DNA of 64,000 nt from Bog-473 sp963779735 (lineage in GTDB: Bacteria; Actinomycetota; Acidimicrobiia; Acidimicrobiales; RAAP-2), in assembly GCA_963779735.1 (NCBI GenBank), contig CAVZZJ010000007.1:1-64000 (forward strand), given 5' to 3'. The position numbers were made by a program, and so were the translations under genes. Position 1 is the first letter of the stretch; each line of letters begins with the position of its first letter. Positions 45,347-54,460 of the stretch are shown in pieces. The notes below the pieces were generated by a model, which searched no databases, was not told the DNA's origin, and worked only from the letters and a program-made list of their open reading frames with translations.

Positions 45347-46753
45347 CTACGACAATGCGTCGGGTACCTCCGCCGGCTCGGGATTGCGAAGGAATGCCGT
45401 GGCCGCCAAGCCGATGAAGCCAACGGCTCCAACCACGATCATGGCCAGGGCATAGGAGCGAGTTGGTGTGGTCAGCCCCGAGACGAGGATCGTGCCGGCG
45501 ATCGCGGTGCCGAATGATGAGCCCAGATTGGAGACGCTGCGCGACAGCCCCGAGATCTCTCCCTGACGCTCTTCAGGGAACGCTGATTGCACGATGTTGA
45601 CCGACGGGGTGAGCATGACCCCTAGGCCCAGACCGATGAGCAGGAGGCCGGGGGCGAAGGCCCATGGACTGGGGGAGTGCTTCACGATCCCGAGCAAGAA
45701 TCCGACGCCGGCGATGGTCGTCACGAAGCCGGTAACGATGAGGGTCCGCTGTTGAAATAGCCGCGCGAGGCGTCCTGCTGCCAGCGATGACACCAGGATG
45801 CCCAGGGTCGCCGCCGTGAAGATCACCCCAGTCTGGATGGCGTTGTATCCCCGGACTACCTGCAGGTAAGCCGAGACGACGAACGATGTGCCCATCAGCA
45901 TGAGCCACTGCACGTTCTGGGTCACGAGCCCGAGGTTCGACATGCGATTGCGGAAGAGCGCTGTGGAGAGCAACGCTTCCTTGCCGGCGCGCTCGCGGGC
46001 GCGGATCCACATGAAGAAACCCCCGAGGATTGCCGCCCCGATGACCAAGAGCACCACCATCAATGTGATGTTGTTGTCCGCGGCAAGGATTCCCATCACG
46101 AAGACGACCAGGCCCAGGGCCGAGAGCACGGCACCAACGGTGTCGAAGGGGCGGGTGGGGTCCGGTGCAACCGGGTCGTGGATCCCCCGGGCGAGGAAGA
46201 CAATGGTCAAGACGACGAGGGCCTGGAAAACAAACGCAGCTCGCCAGCTGATGGCCGTCGTGATCAAGCCGCCGATCAAGGGTCCGGCGGCCGCACCCAC
46301 CCCCCCCATGCCACTGATCACGCCGAACGCCCTGGCGCGGGATCCGAGATCGGTGAATAGCATCGTCGTGAGGATGTAGACGGGAGGGATCAACAGGGCG
46401 GTGCCCACCCCCTCGAGGATCGAGTTTCCGAGGATGAGGACCCCCAGTCCCGGCGAGAGGGCACTCAGTATCGCCCCAACCGCGTAGATCCAGAGCCCCA
46501 ACGTAAAACACCGCTTCCGGCCCCAGCGGTCCGTCAGCTTGCCGCCGGGAATCATGAGGGCGGCCATCACCAAGAGGAACAATGTGATGGCGACCTGAAC
46601 ACCCTGGACTGTGGTGTCCAGGTCGTGACTTATGTCGGTGATCATCACGTTCATGTTCGAGCCCGCGAAGCTGCAGATGAACTGCGCCAGTGCCAGGGGC
46701 ACGAGCATTTTCCGGAGCGATGGCTCCGTTCCGGTCTGGGCGGCTTCACTCAT
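45347..46753 (-). CDS. MFS exporter, DHA2-like
   Basis: 468 residues with at least twelve helices. The motif GGKLTDRWGRKRCFTLGLW between helices 2 and 3 is the classic MFS motif A. The segment GVGTALLIPPVYILTTMLF and the antiporter-type GGVGAAAGPLIGGLI (motif C, G-x-x-x-G-P-x-x-G-G) place it among proton-coupled drug exporters (EmrB/QacA type). GGAGTTCCTC-like bases are seen near the ATG. A 19-base inverted repeat 69 bases upstream may be an operator. Confidence 0.88.
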   Translation of the reverse strand: MSEAAQTGTEPSLRKMLVPLALAQFICSFAGSNMNVMITDISHDLDTTVQGVQVAITLFLLVMAALMIPGGKLTDRWGRKRCFTLGLWIYAVGAILSALSPGLGVLILGNSILEGVGTALLIPPVYILTTMLFTDLGSRARAFGVISGMGGVGAAAGPLIGGLITTAISWRAAFVFQALVVLTIVFLARGIHDPVAPDPTRPFDTVGAVLSALGLVVFVMGILAADNNITLMVVLLVIGAAILGGFFMWIRARERAGKEALLSTALFRNRMSNLGLVTQNVQWLMLMGTSFVVSAYLQVVRGYNAIQTGVIFTAATLGILVSSLAAGRLARLFQQRTLIVTGFVTTIAGVGFLLGIVKHSPSPWAFAPGLLLIGLGLGVMLTPSVNIVQSAFPEERQGEISGLSRSVSNLGSSFGTAIAGTILVSGLTTPTRSYALAMIVVGAVGFIGLAATAFLRNPEPAEVPDALS

Positions 46754-46821
46754 GAGGAGTTCCTCTGCACACTCCAGCCCAGGCTATGGCAAAAGGACGC
46801 GGGAAGTAGGGGAGAGTGGAG

Positions 46822-46840
46822 GTGGCACCAATGGTGCCAC
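46822..46840. promoter_or_regulatory. 19-base inverted repeat, candidate operator of the MFS gene
   Basis: GTGGCACCA and TGGTGCCAC form perfect arms around one central A. Position and symmetry fit a TetR- or MarR-type repressor site in the promoter of the exporter that starts at 46753. No regulator gene is adjacent. Confidence 0.45.
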
Positions 46841-47014
46841 GACACGGGCACCTTCGGGATGGGCGACGGGCAGGGCTCGGATTCGCTCTTCCAAAGCTGC
46901 TATCCGGGGAGCGCCTGCACGTCGAAAGACCTACAGCGAGCCGCTGCCGCGTTGGGCACAATAGTACGGGTGGTCTGCTCCGTAAACCACCGATACCAGT
47001 GAGGAGGTCCCATC

Positions 47015-47545
47015 ATGGCATTTGACACGTTTTTCGCCTACTGCGGCGTCTACGCCGATGTAGAGGACGCACTGGCGGACTACGCCGCCATCCACGACCT
47101 TCACTCAGAGGTGGGGTTGATCGACGCCTATGACGCAGCTGTGATTGAGCGCAACACTGACGGCAAGGTCAAGATCATCAAGAAGCACGAGACGCCCACC
47201 CGGGTTGGCGGCGTGCTCGGTGGCGGCGTAGGTCTCGCGACCGGACTGGTCATCGCCTTGTTCCCAGCGGCCGCCATCGGAGGTGGCCTCCTCCTCGCAA
47301 CCGGTGGTGGAGGCGCGATTCTCGGTGCTGTGGCCGGTCATGCTGCCGCCGGCATGAGCCGTAGCGATCTCAAGGAACTAGGTGAAAATCTGGACAATGG
47401 CCAAGCGGGCCTTGTGGTCGTCGCTGTCTCGGACATGCAGGCGAAGGTTAAAGCGGGAATGAAGCGAGCTCAAAAGGTCGAGGCCAAGGAGTTGAAGGCC
47501 GACCAGAAGGCAATCGAAGAAGAAGCGAAGACAGACTCAAAGTAG
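47015..47545 (+). CDS. DUF1269-family protein
   Basis: 176 residues: an N-terminal alpha-beta domain (FFAYCGVYADVEDALADYAA and DAYDAAVIERNTDGKVKI), a glycine-rich membrane-like hairpin (GGGVGLATGLVIALFPAAAI, then LGAVAGHAAAGMS), and a second alpha-beta part (LKELGENLDNGQAGLVVVAV), ending in a charged helix. This is the normal DUF1269 layout. GAGGAGG lies just before the ATG. A truncated relative is at 2183-2440. Function of the family unknown; often stress-associated. Confidence 0.85.
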   Translation: MAFDTFFAYCGVYADVEDALADYAAIHDLHSEVGLIDAYDAAVIERNTDGKVKIIKKHETPTRVGGVLGGGVGLATGLVIALFPAAAIGGGLLLATGGGGAILGAVAGHAAAGMSRSDLKELGENLDNGQAGLVVVAVSDMQAKVKAGMKRAQKVEAKELKADQKAIEEEAKTDSK

Positions 47546-47769
47546 GACCCAACTCCGTTCTCCTGGTTTGGGTTGATGGAAGGAGCTGGATTCCGCGACG
47601 TCCAAAGGAAACGACCGCCCACCGAGATGCGACCGGCGCTTTCTTCAATGAATTTCCTGCGCGAACTCACAAGCAGCTTCTTCACCAGACCTCGGGGGAG
47701 CCCTCAGGATCGATGTGACGGAGGGGACAGAGACCGAGCACTTTCTGATATAGAAGTGGACAAAGGCGA

Positions 47770-48308
47770 TGTCAGCCTGTCGAAGCGAACGACGCGGGCA
47801 GTGTCGGCACTCGGGCGTTCATCGTCCTGCTCCAGGGCCGTGACGAGCAAGACCCGCTGTTTCTCCAGGTCAAGGAGGCGACCGCGTCAGTGCTCGAAGG
47901 CCACCTCCCCAAGGGCCGGTTCACCGAGCCAGGAGAGCGAGTGGTCCAGGGGCAACGGTTAATGCAGGCGGCCAGCGACCTCTACTTGGGATGCACGAAG
48001 GGCGTTGAGGCAAATCGCCACCTCTACTGGCGCCAGCTGCGCGCCATGAAGGGTTCGGACCTCGTGGAGACGATGACCCGGTCGTCCTCGCCTTCTATGC
48101 CGGCATCTGCGGCTGGACCTTGGCCCGCGCGCGCCAACCCCGGTCGGGAGATGCCATCGAATTGGCTGCATACGTGGGCAAGAGCGACAAGTTCGACCGA
48201 CCGGTCACCTACTTCTCCGAACGCTACGCCGACCAGAACGAACGAGACTACCGAGCGTTTGAGAAGGCGATCCGGTCTGGACGGCTGGAAGCCGTCGAGG
48301 GTATCTGA
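47770..48308 (+). pseudogene. DUF2252 protein, C-terminal part with a frameshift
   Basis: The frame holding GSVGTRAFIVLLQGRDEQDP and then RVVQGQRLMQAASDLYLG and YWRQLRAMKGSDLVETM matches the DUF2252 family (kinase-like fold, with the G-x-V-G-T-R start). Near 48085 the frame shifts and continues with ICGWTLARARQPRSGDAIEL and FSERYADQNERDYRAFEKAI to a stop at 48308. The N-terminal 200 or so residues are missing. Confidence 0.8.
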
Positions 48309-48493
48309 GCTGGGACGAATCGCGTTAGTGTCTGCGCGCCGCGCTGCGCCTTGAGGTACGAGACGGCGGCATCGACGATGTGGCGCTGTGCCTTCATCGC
48401 GTCGAAGATCTCTTTGGCCCACGCCCTACGCTCGGCCTGGCTCATCTCGTTCACGGGCTTGGGAGGCTTGGCGAGGATCAGCTTGGGCGACAT
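48248..48493 (-). CDS. Possible small protein, 81 residues
   Basis: From ATG at 48493 (SPKLILAKPPKPVNEMSQAE) with a helical middle (RRAWAKEIFDAMKAQRHIVD, then AAVSYLKAQRGAQ). The N-terminal two-thirds look protein-like. The C-terminal 20 residues overlap the end of the DUF2252 remnant on the other strand and are probably non-original. Family unknown. It could be a real gene whose end was altered by rearrangement. Confidence 0.4.
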   Translation of the reverse strand: MSPKLILAKPPKPVNEMSQAERRAWAKEIFDAMKAQRHIVDAAVSYLKAQRGAQTLTRFVPAQIPSTASSRPDRIAFSNAR

Positions 48494-48597
48494 GGGGGGC
48501 TCACCGGGGGGCGGGGAGGGCGTCGTCACGGGTCCATCATGGCTGTTCGGTGGTTACAACGTGGGACGGCCGGGCCTCCGAAATTTCCCGATGACGA

Positions 48598-48712
48598 GCC
48601 GTAAACCGGTAACACGGTGCTACCGGTTACACGCTACTAAGCAGCCCCGAGCAGAACTTTCCCTCTGAGCAGTGCCGGTGTACTGGGTGAGGTAAACGCC
48701 CCTCCGACAAGC
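48598..48712. repeat. Dispersed breakpoint repeat copy E with a partial long repeat
   Basis: 48605-48640 (GGTAACACGGTGCTACCGGT and following) matches the right part of the long repeat at 5953-6140 and 55918-56100. 48649-48712 is copy E of the breakpoint repeat, with TGCCGGTGTACTGGGTGAGG and CCTCCGACA. The arrangement, long repeat then breakpoint repeat, is the same as at 5953-6212. On the minus strand it gives VGGAFTSPSTPALLRGKVLL, in frame with the recombinase remnant. Confidence 0.75.
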
Positions 48713-48960
48713 GAATTACTACACGCGGGACGTGCCTCCACCTCAATGGATGCCTCCTCGGGGTTGTAGGTGATCCGCAGGCCCATGGTCTGGCCGTAGA
48801 TGACCGCCCGTTGCTCGGGGGTCGCCCGGGCCAGGGTCCGCGGGATCTTGCGCTGGCCACCAGCGCCCGAATCTCGGCTTCTGAGAGCGGCTGAGCGATG
48901 CCGGTCGAGGCCAGCTCTCGCTCGGCAGCGAGTGGGTCGGTTTCCACCTCCTCGATGCAT
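48637..48960 (-). pseudogene. Serine recombinase, C-terminal remnant
   Basis: In one frame it reads TDPLAAERELASTGIAQPLS and EAEIRALVAS. In the next it reads RTLARATPEQRAVIYGQTMG, LRITYNPEEASIEVEARPAC and on through the breakpoint repeat to a stop at 48637. L-S-E-A-E-I-R-A-L followed by A-T-P-x-x-R-A-x-I-Y and L-x-Y-x-P-x-x-x-x-V-E-A-R-P is the C-terminal end of large serine recombinases. The catalytic domain is missing. This shows that the breakpoint repeat can be the 3' end of a recombinase gene. Confidence 0.65.
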
Positions 48961-49306
48961 AAGATCCGGCCGTCCCGCCACCGGCTTCGCCGGCATCGGG
49001 CCCCGAGGCGGCCTGGATCCGGGCCAGCGGAGCGGTGCCCACAATCGCACTTTCGGGCTACCCCGTGATTGCTCCCCGGGCCCCCGACCGACCAGGCACT
49101 TTCGGGCTAGAGGGGCGGGGGTGGCGCTTGCCAGCACGATGAGTTGGAGGGACCATAACTCCCGACAAGTGGAAGCCCGCTCGCGAGGAGTTCAGTCTCA
49201 GATCACATCGCAAACTTCGGCCAGGCGGTTCTGTCCAGGCTCCGCCATCGTCGGTCTCGGATGACGGTGACTGACTAGCCCACGCTCGCTACACACGGAG
49301 AACGAT
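48961..49306. other. Gene-free stretch
   Basis: No supported gene. CACTTTCGGGCTA occurs twice, at about 49047-49059 and 49097-49109, a short direct repeat of unknown meaning. Confidence 0.4.
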
Positions 49307-49753
49307 ATGGCCCAGAGGCTTTTGAGGCTGTCGATTTTCGCCGCTGTACTCATGGGTGCCACAGGGATCACCCTCATCGTCGTCGCTGTTTGGGCTCTCA
49401 GCTTCAACGGCCTCATGTCGAGGGACCTCAGACGGGCTCTCAACGGCAACAGTCTCACGACCGCCGGCGTGGTCCTCCTCGTTGTCGGCATCGTGCTGAT
49501 CATGTGCGCTGTTGGAGTGCTCGTGGGACTGAAGACGAACCGATGGGTCGGACTCTTGAGTCGGTTGGTCGGAATCGTGGTTGGCGCCGTTGGAGCCATC
49601 AGCGGCATCTGGCTGGTGGCCTTCTACCCGGGCTGGGCGATCACCTCGACCGTCCTCGGCGTCCTGATTCGCACTAAAAGGACCGACGCACACATTCTGG
49701 AATCCCATCATGATCAAAAGGTGCTTCTAGGTATGGTGTGCCATGACCTATGA
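49307..49753 (+). CDS. Four-helix membrane protein, DUF7144-like (third paralogue)
   Basis: 148 residues with the same four-helix order as 15176-15562: FAAVLMGATGITLIVVAVWA, VVLLVVGIVLIMCAVGVLVG, LVGIVVGAVGAISGIWLVAF, and AITSTVLGVLI. It also keeps LRRALNGNSLTTAG, parallel to LENAIFGHSLKTYG. The last 25 residues (RTKRTDAHILESHHDQ and on) do not resemble the paralogues and overlap the next small gene, so the true end may have been lost. Confidence 0.7.
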   Translation: MAQRLLRLSIFAAVLMGATGITLIVVAVWALSFNGLMSRDLRRALNGNSLTTAGVVLLVVGIVLIMCAVGVLVGLKTNRWVGLLSRLVGIVVGAVGAISGIWLVAFYPGWAITSTVLGVLIRTKRTDAHILESHHDQKVLLGMVCHDL

Positions 49754-49895
49754 CCAGCCGATGGATGAACTTGAAGCGCTCCGGGCCGAGGTCGCCGACT
49801 TTCGACGCCGAGCTGCGGTGGCCGAGGCTCGAGCCGAAGAAGGGGAACGCGTTATCGAGGCGCAAGCAGTCGCGCTGCGTGCGTTATCCGGTTAA
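49743..49895 (+). CDS. Small coiled-coil protein, 50 residues
   Basis: ATG at 49743 gives TYDQPMDELEALRAEVADFR and a continuous Ala/Glu/Arg-rich helix (AAVAEARAEEGERVIEAQAV) with heptad spacing, ending ALRALSG. It overlaps the last codons of the upstream gene in another frame. The composition is strongly coding-like. It might be the N-terminus of a longer lost protein. Confidence 0.5.
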   Translation: MTYDQPMDELEALRAEVADFRRRAAVAEARAEEGERVIEAQAVALRALSG

Positions 49896-50137
49896 CTCCG
49901 GTCCTGCCGCTCGAGTCCTACTGTTTCGGGCGGTGCATCGGCTGTCGTCAGTCGAGCCGTCGTAGGTCATGCCTCCATGGTCGTCTGCGAGGGTAGGCGT
50001 GATGGTGATGCACCACGCACTTAAATTTAGTTGGGCAAGCGTTGATATTACGTAGCCGCGTGGGTGAGGTGCAGTGTTCATTCTGGTGACAGGTCATCGT
50101 ACCGCGACCTTGGTAAAGGCATCGAAGGGAGTCATTC

Positions 50138-50323
50138 GTGATATTTGATCCTCCACCCTGTGACCGCTGTGAGCAAGAGGCGATAGTCCAGATCATCATC
50201 GTCGCATTTGAGGGTCCGTCTCCATCCGACCAGTTCTTGTGTAAGGCACATGCACCTTCGATGCCCACCGTGTCCGAAAATGGCGGTCCCGCCGTAGGTT
50301 CATCGGGGCGGCAATTCGCATAG
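50138..50323 (+). CDS. Small zinc-ribbon-like protein, 61 residues
   Basis: GTG at 50138 follows AAGGGAG by six bases. The product has CDRCEQEAIVQIIIVAFEG and FLCKAHAP, giving CxxC and CxxH-type pairs separated by about 25 residues that could bind zinc. Family unknown. Stands alone. Confidence 0.6.
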   Translation: MIFDPPPCDRCEQEAIVQIIIVAFEGPSPSDQFLCKAHAPSMPTVSENGGPAVGSSGRQFA

Positions 50324-50521
50324 CTCGGTGGTGGCGTGACCTCTTAGCAGCCAAGATGCCACCTGCGGGCGTGGCTGACCTGTCCGGTCTGTTACATGCG
50401 CCCCGCAGGCACTTCGGGGGCGGTTGGATGCTCGTTCGCAGGCCGGTCGGCATCCGGGAGAGACCGTCGGGATCGGCGCTTTCCGAGCAGACGGCGCCCC
50501 CTACGTGGAATGCTGCACTCC

Positions 50522-51139
50522 ATGGAGGGCCCGACGGGGACGGTGACGTTTCTCTTCATTGACATCTAGGGCTCGACCCGTCGGTGGGAGGGTACTCCCC
50601 AGTCGATGCGGGCGGCGCTGGCGCGTCACGACGCCATCGTCGAGGACGCAATCTCCGGTCATGGCGGGTCGTGTTCTCCCGCATGGGCGACGGGATGGCC
50701 GCTGCCTTCGCCTCGGCCCGAGACTGTCTCGAAGCAGCACTGCAGACCCAGCGAGGTCTGGCCGTCGAGCCGTGGCCCGATGAGATCGGCGAGTTGAAGG
50801 TCAGAATGGGTGACCACACCGGCGAAGGTGTCCTGTCGACGGCCAGTACCTGAACCAGCCGCTCAACCGCTGCGCCCGGCCATCGCAGGCCTGCCCAAGC
50901 GTGCGGCCGTGAGCGATGCTTAGGTGAAACCGAGTCCGAGGGAGGGGTCCTTGGTGGCGCCGCCGGACGGGGGCATCATCGTCGAGCTCCGTCGTCGTAC
51001 GACGGCCGTGCTCCGGGAACTCCTGGGGGAGGGGCGCCTCCGTCAGCTTCGATCGGAGGGGGAGTCGATGGACGACGACCGGGTCGTCGCCAGCGCTCTC
51101 AATGTCATTGCAAAGGTTCGGGCAAGAGCTTCGCTGTGA
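50522..51139 (+). pseudogene. Class III cyclase / LuxR-type protein, heavily decayed
   Basis: From ATG at 50522 it reads GTVTFLFIDI, then a TAG where the family has Glu (FTDIEGSTR), then GSTRRWEGTPQSMRAALARH. After a frameshift near 50670 it goes on with MGDGMAAAFASARDCLEAAL, RMGDHTGEG and so on. From about 50924 a separate frame reads RTTAVLRELLGEGRLRQLRS, similar to the C-terminal end of the large cyclase-ATPase-TPR proteins. A nonsense codon, frameshift and large internal deletion are all present. The 15 bases before the ATG match those before the stub at 6355. Confidence 0.75.
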
Positions 51140-51278
51140 GGGGATTCGAAGATCGAGCAGGGTCGACCCTCTCGGTGCGCAACTGCCCCCACCGCTCTCG
51201 TGACACGTCTTCGAAATTCTACGGCCGACAATACTGACCTTTGCGATCGAGGTCCGGTCCCCGGGAAGTCGCCAGCAC

Positions 51279-52160
51279 CTAGGGGCGCGGACGGGGAAGG
51301 TGCAGGATCGCCGCCGCTTGGTCGGGCGTGGCGACCGGTCTCACCGACTTCTCGCACAACTCGACTGCCTCGGCGACCAGTTCGACATTGGTCGGTTGGC
51401 GGTCGCCACCATAGAACTCGAGGCCAATGTGCAGATGGCCGCCGCACTCAAGTGCGAGCGGAGCAATCTCGGTCGCGATGAGATCGCCGCCGTGGGCCGA
51501 CACAGCCCACGGGAGATCGCATCCGTCGAGCAGCTCGAGGTACGCGTCGAGGGCTTTCGCCGTCGGAGGGAGGCCGAATGGAGCGCCAAGCGGGCCCCGC
51601 TCGGCGGAGAAGTACAGCTTGATCATGGCTCCTTCGGGGAGGCGGCCGGCCCGCCAGTAGGCCAACGAGGCGCGCAGGAAGCCCGGTTCGTAAATAGCCA
51701 GGCTGGGGCCGAGGCATAGCTCTCGGCAGATGTCGAGCCCTCGGGCGATGTCATCAAAGGAGTTTGCGTAGACCAACCCGCCGAATGGCACACCCTGATC
51801 GTCGAGCCGTCCAAGATTGACGGACCCAGGATCGGTCAAGCCGAGGCGCAAGAGCCCGCTCGCCGCAATTGGAATGAGGTGTTCGAGGCTCATCGTCGTA
51901 CCGAAGTGCACCGTGGGGTACCACAGGGCATCGGGTCGTTCGACCAGTACCACCCGCCACGCCTCTAGATACCGTTCAGCCGCCTCGGCCTCGCTGACCC
52001 CTGTCAGGTCGATGTGGTTGTGGATGATAGCCGCACCGGCCTCGAGACAGGCGAGAGCATCAGTAGCGATCTCGTCGGGAGTGCGCGGCACGTTTCGGTT
52101 GCGTTCTTTAGGGGTCGCCCCGTTGATTGCTACTTCGATGATCACCGGTTGAGAGGCCAT
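51279..52160 (-). CDS. BKACE-type beta-keto acid cleavage enzyme (DUF849)
   Basis: 293 residues from ATG at 52160 (ASQPVIIEVAINGATPKERN). The DUF849 hallmarks are there: the E-V-A-I-N-G start, the zinc-binding HNHID (AAIIHNHIDLTG), and VSAHGGDLIATE and GGHLHIGLEFYGG late in the sequence. Family members cleave beta-keto acids with acetyl-CoA, giving an acetoacetate-type product, as in lysine and carnitine catabolism. The frame is open a further 18 residues upstream, without a ribosome site. It is an isolated gene between remnants. Confidence 0.87.
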   Translation of the reverse strand: MASQPVIIEVAINGATPKERNRNVPRTPDEIATDALACLEAGAAIIHNHIDLTGVSEAEAAERYLEAWRVVLVERPDALWYPTVHFGTTMSLEHLIPIAASGLLRLGLTDPGSVNLGRLDDQGVPFGGLVYANSFDDIARGLDICRELCLGPSLAIYEPGFLRASLAYWRAGRLPEGAMIKLYFSAERGPLGAPFGLPPTAKALDAYLELLDGCDLPWAVSAHGGDLIATEIAPLALECGGHLHIGLEFYGGDRQPTNVELVAEAVELCEKSVRPVATPDQAAAILHLPRPRP

Positions 52161-52318
52161 CTGCGGCACCGTAGCCGAGTGATCCGGTCGCCGCGTGCAC
52201 GCGCTTGCCGTCATGGGGTGGCACCTCGCGCAGGTCGCGAAGATAGTGGATATTCAACCGACCTTGGGGGTCTGGCGACGGAGCTGTGACTAGCTCTGTA
52301 GGGTCTCTTGGCGATCTT

Positions 52319-52380
52319 GAGCTGGACTTGTCCTCGGAGCAACGCCGGTGGACTAAGTGAGCCAAACACCCTCCGCTAGG
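52319..52380. repeat. Dispersed breakpoint repeat, copy F
   Basis: Diverged copy: CGCCGGTGGACTAAGTGAG and CCCTCCGC. On the minus strand one frame reads VFGSLSPPALLRGQVQL, still like the SPSTPALLRGKVLL of copies C and E. It lies at the 3' edge of the FAD dehydrogenase fragment. Confidence 0.6.
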
Positions 52381-52390
52381 GACAAGGCTT

Positions 52391-52740
52391 TCAGAACGTC
52401 GTGGGGGAGTGGCGCCTGGGGCAAGACCGTCGAAACGGCCATCCGGGGATTGTCCGCCTCGCCACGCCACGGTCGATGAGCGTTTGGAGGACCTCGCCGG
52501 TGTCGCCCGGATTCGACAGGGACCACTTCCCCTCGTTCGGCTGGTCTGCGCTGTATTTTTGGCACATCGACGGGTTGTGAGCAAACCCGCCGGAGGCCAG
52601 CAGCACCCCCCGCCGGGCTCCGACTCGAGTCTTTTTGCCGTGCCGGTGCACCACGAAACCGGCCGTCCGGGCGTCCTCTTCGATCAGCTCCAGGAATGGG
52701 GTGTCAGTCCAGATCGGGACCTCCCGGCGCAGCAGGACCT
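52391..52740 (-). pseudogene. FAD-dependent dehydrogenase (KstD-like), internal fragment
   Basis: Reads VPIWTDTPFLELIEEDARTA, then RRGVLLASGGFAHNPSMCQK and SLSNPGDTGEVLQTLIDRGV, the middle of the FAD_binding_2 family: the GVLLASGGF strand and N-T-G-D-x-x-x motif as in 3-ketosteroid dehydrogenases and fumarate reductases. After RGVA the frame shifts. Both ends are missing, and the 3' end meets breakpoint repeat F. Confidence 0.75.
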
Positions 52741-53000
52741 AGCCGCGAGAAATTGATCGCGCTGGCTTCGTCGCCGTCCACACTGATAGGCGGGAGGCAT
52801 GAACTTGGGCGCATCCGTGACGTCGGCGAGGCCACGGCCTAACTGCCGTCACGGGGCTGTCAACGGTGGCGGCGGCCAGCCTTCGACGTGCGATCTCGTT
52901 GCTAGTATCGTCGGGCGTCGATTGGGATACGAACGCTCTCTGTTCATCTATACGTACAGCTCGGAAGGAACCGTTAGTTCGGCCTCGGTGAAAGAGGGGG

Positions 53001-54206
53001 ATGGCCTTGAAGCTGGATTTGTTGTTCGAGTTGCATGCACCCCAACCGTGGGGGAGGCCGCACCCGTATGGGCAGCGTGAGGCCGAGCAGAAGACGTACT
53101 TCTCGGCGCTCGAGCAGGTGAAGCTGGCGGACAAGCTCGGCTTTGGCACCGCTTGGTTTGTCGAGCACCACTTCCGGGAGGGACGGTCCCACTGCCCCGC
53201 CCCAGAAGTCGTCATCGGGGCCTTGTCTCAAGTGACCCAGAACATTCGCCTGGGGTTCGGTGTGACCCTGACTCCCCATCCGTTCCGCCATCCGGTGCTC
53301 AACGCCGAGCGGATCGCGACTGCCGATCTGCTCAGCCGAGGCCGGGTGGAGTGGGGCACCGGACGTTCGACGCTGCTGGAGCGGATCTCCTTCGGGGTCA
53401 AAGACGAAGAGAGCCGCGCCCAGTGGAAAGAGGCGATTGAGATCATCGTCAAGGCCTGGGATCAGGAGCACCTGGCGGTCGACACGCCCTTCGTGAAGTT
53501 CCCGGCCCTACCCCGGGGCGACTGGGAGCCGCCGCGGACCATAACCCCCAAGCCGTTCCAGGATCCCCACCCGCCCTGTTGGGTGGCTTGTGTGAGCGAC
53601 GAAAGCGTCGACCTGGCCGCCAAGAACGGCCTCGGCATGTTGAGCTTGACAATCATGTTCCCGGTCGACACGTTGGCCGAACGTATCACTCGTTACCGAG
53701 AGCTCATAAAGAACGCGGTGCCTTTGACGAAGTTCGTCAACGACCGGGTGGCACCCTACACCCTGGTGCATTGCGCGCCGAACATGGCGCAGGCCGAGAA
53801 TGACTACGACGTGTGGGCTTCGGTGGCGCACTGGTATACGAGCGTCCTCGAATTCATAATCCAGTGGGAGCTCCCGCCGATGTCCGACGAGGAGATGATG
53901 GAGCGCTTCCCTCTCCTAGAGTCCGCCCGCAACGGGACCTTTAACCCCCGGAATTTCGCTGAACAGGACATGATCATCGTTGGCGAACTCGATGAATGCA
54001 CCGAGAAGATCGAGCGCTACCAACGCGTCGGCTGCGACGCAATCCTCTGCTACATGGAGTTCGGGCACCTGCCCCACGACTCGATCATGACCTCCATCGA
54101 GCTGCTGGGAACCAAGGTCATTCCCAAACTCGAGAAAGAGGCCCGCAGCTTTGCGGTAAACGGCCGAGCGGGCGCGGAGTCGGCAGTCCAAGAACACCCG
54201 TCCTAG
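53001..54206 (+). CDS. LLM-class flavin monooxygenase (luciferase-like)
   Basis: 401 residues forming a bacterial-luciferase-like TIM barrel: KLADKLGFGTAWFVEHHF (the E-H-H-F near residue 50), IRLGFGVTLTPHPFRHP, RVEWGTGRSTLLERISFGV, PPCWVACVSDESVDLAA and GMLSLTIMFPV. The ATG is preceded by a purine-rich GAAAGAGGGGG. Uses reduced FMN or F420 to oxidise an organic substrate. It lies with a CoA-transferase and a sugar-isomerase-like gene in what may be a catabolic neighbourhood. Confidence 0.88.
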   Translation: MALKLDLLFELHAPQPWGRPHPYGQREAEQKTYFSALEQVKLADKLGFGTAWFVEHHFREGRSHCPAPEVVIGALSQVTQNIRLGFGVTLTPHPFRHPVLNAERIATADLLSRGRVEWGTGRSTLLERISFGVKDEESRAQWKEAIEIIVKAWDQEHLAVDTPFVKFPALPRGDWEPPRTITPKPFQDPHPPCWVACVSDESVDLAAKNGLGMLSLTIMFPVDTLAERITRYRELIKNAVPLTKFVNDRVAPYTLVHCAPNMAQAENDYDVWASVAHWYTSVLEFIIQWELPPMSDEEMMERFPLLESARNGTFNPRNFAEQDMIIVGELDECTEKIERYQRVGCDAILCYMEFGHLPHDSIMTSIELLGTKVIPKLEKEARSFAVNGRAGAESAVQEHPS

Positions 54207-54460
54207 CCGGGTCTCTAATCGACGATCGCGGAAATGGCCAATGGAATGCGGCCGATAGTCGCCTGGCGAGATATCGATCTACAGCCTCGTCGTGTCGCTC
54301 GAAGACGGGGGCGAACTGTCCCGGATCACTCGGCGATGCCCGGACGTGTGAGGAGTTACCGTCCGCCTCGGAACCTAGCTCCCCCATTTGAGTGATATTG
54401 CCCGCTCGGGTGCCACCGGTTCCCAATACACGGAATCGGCGATCTGAGGAAAAACCGAGG

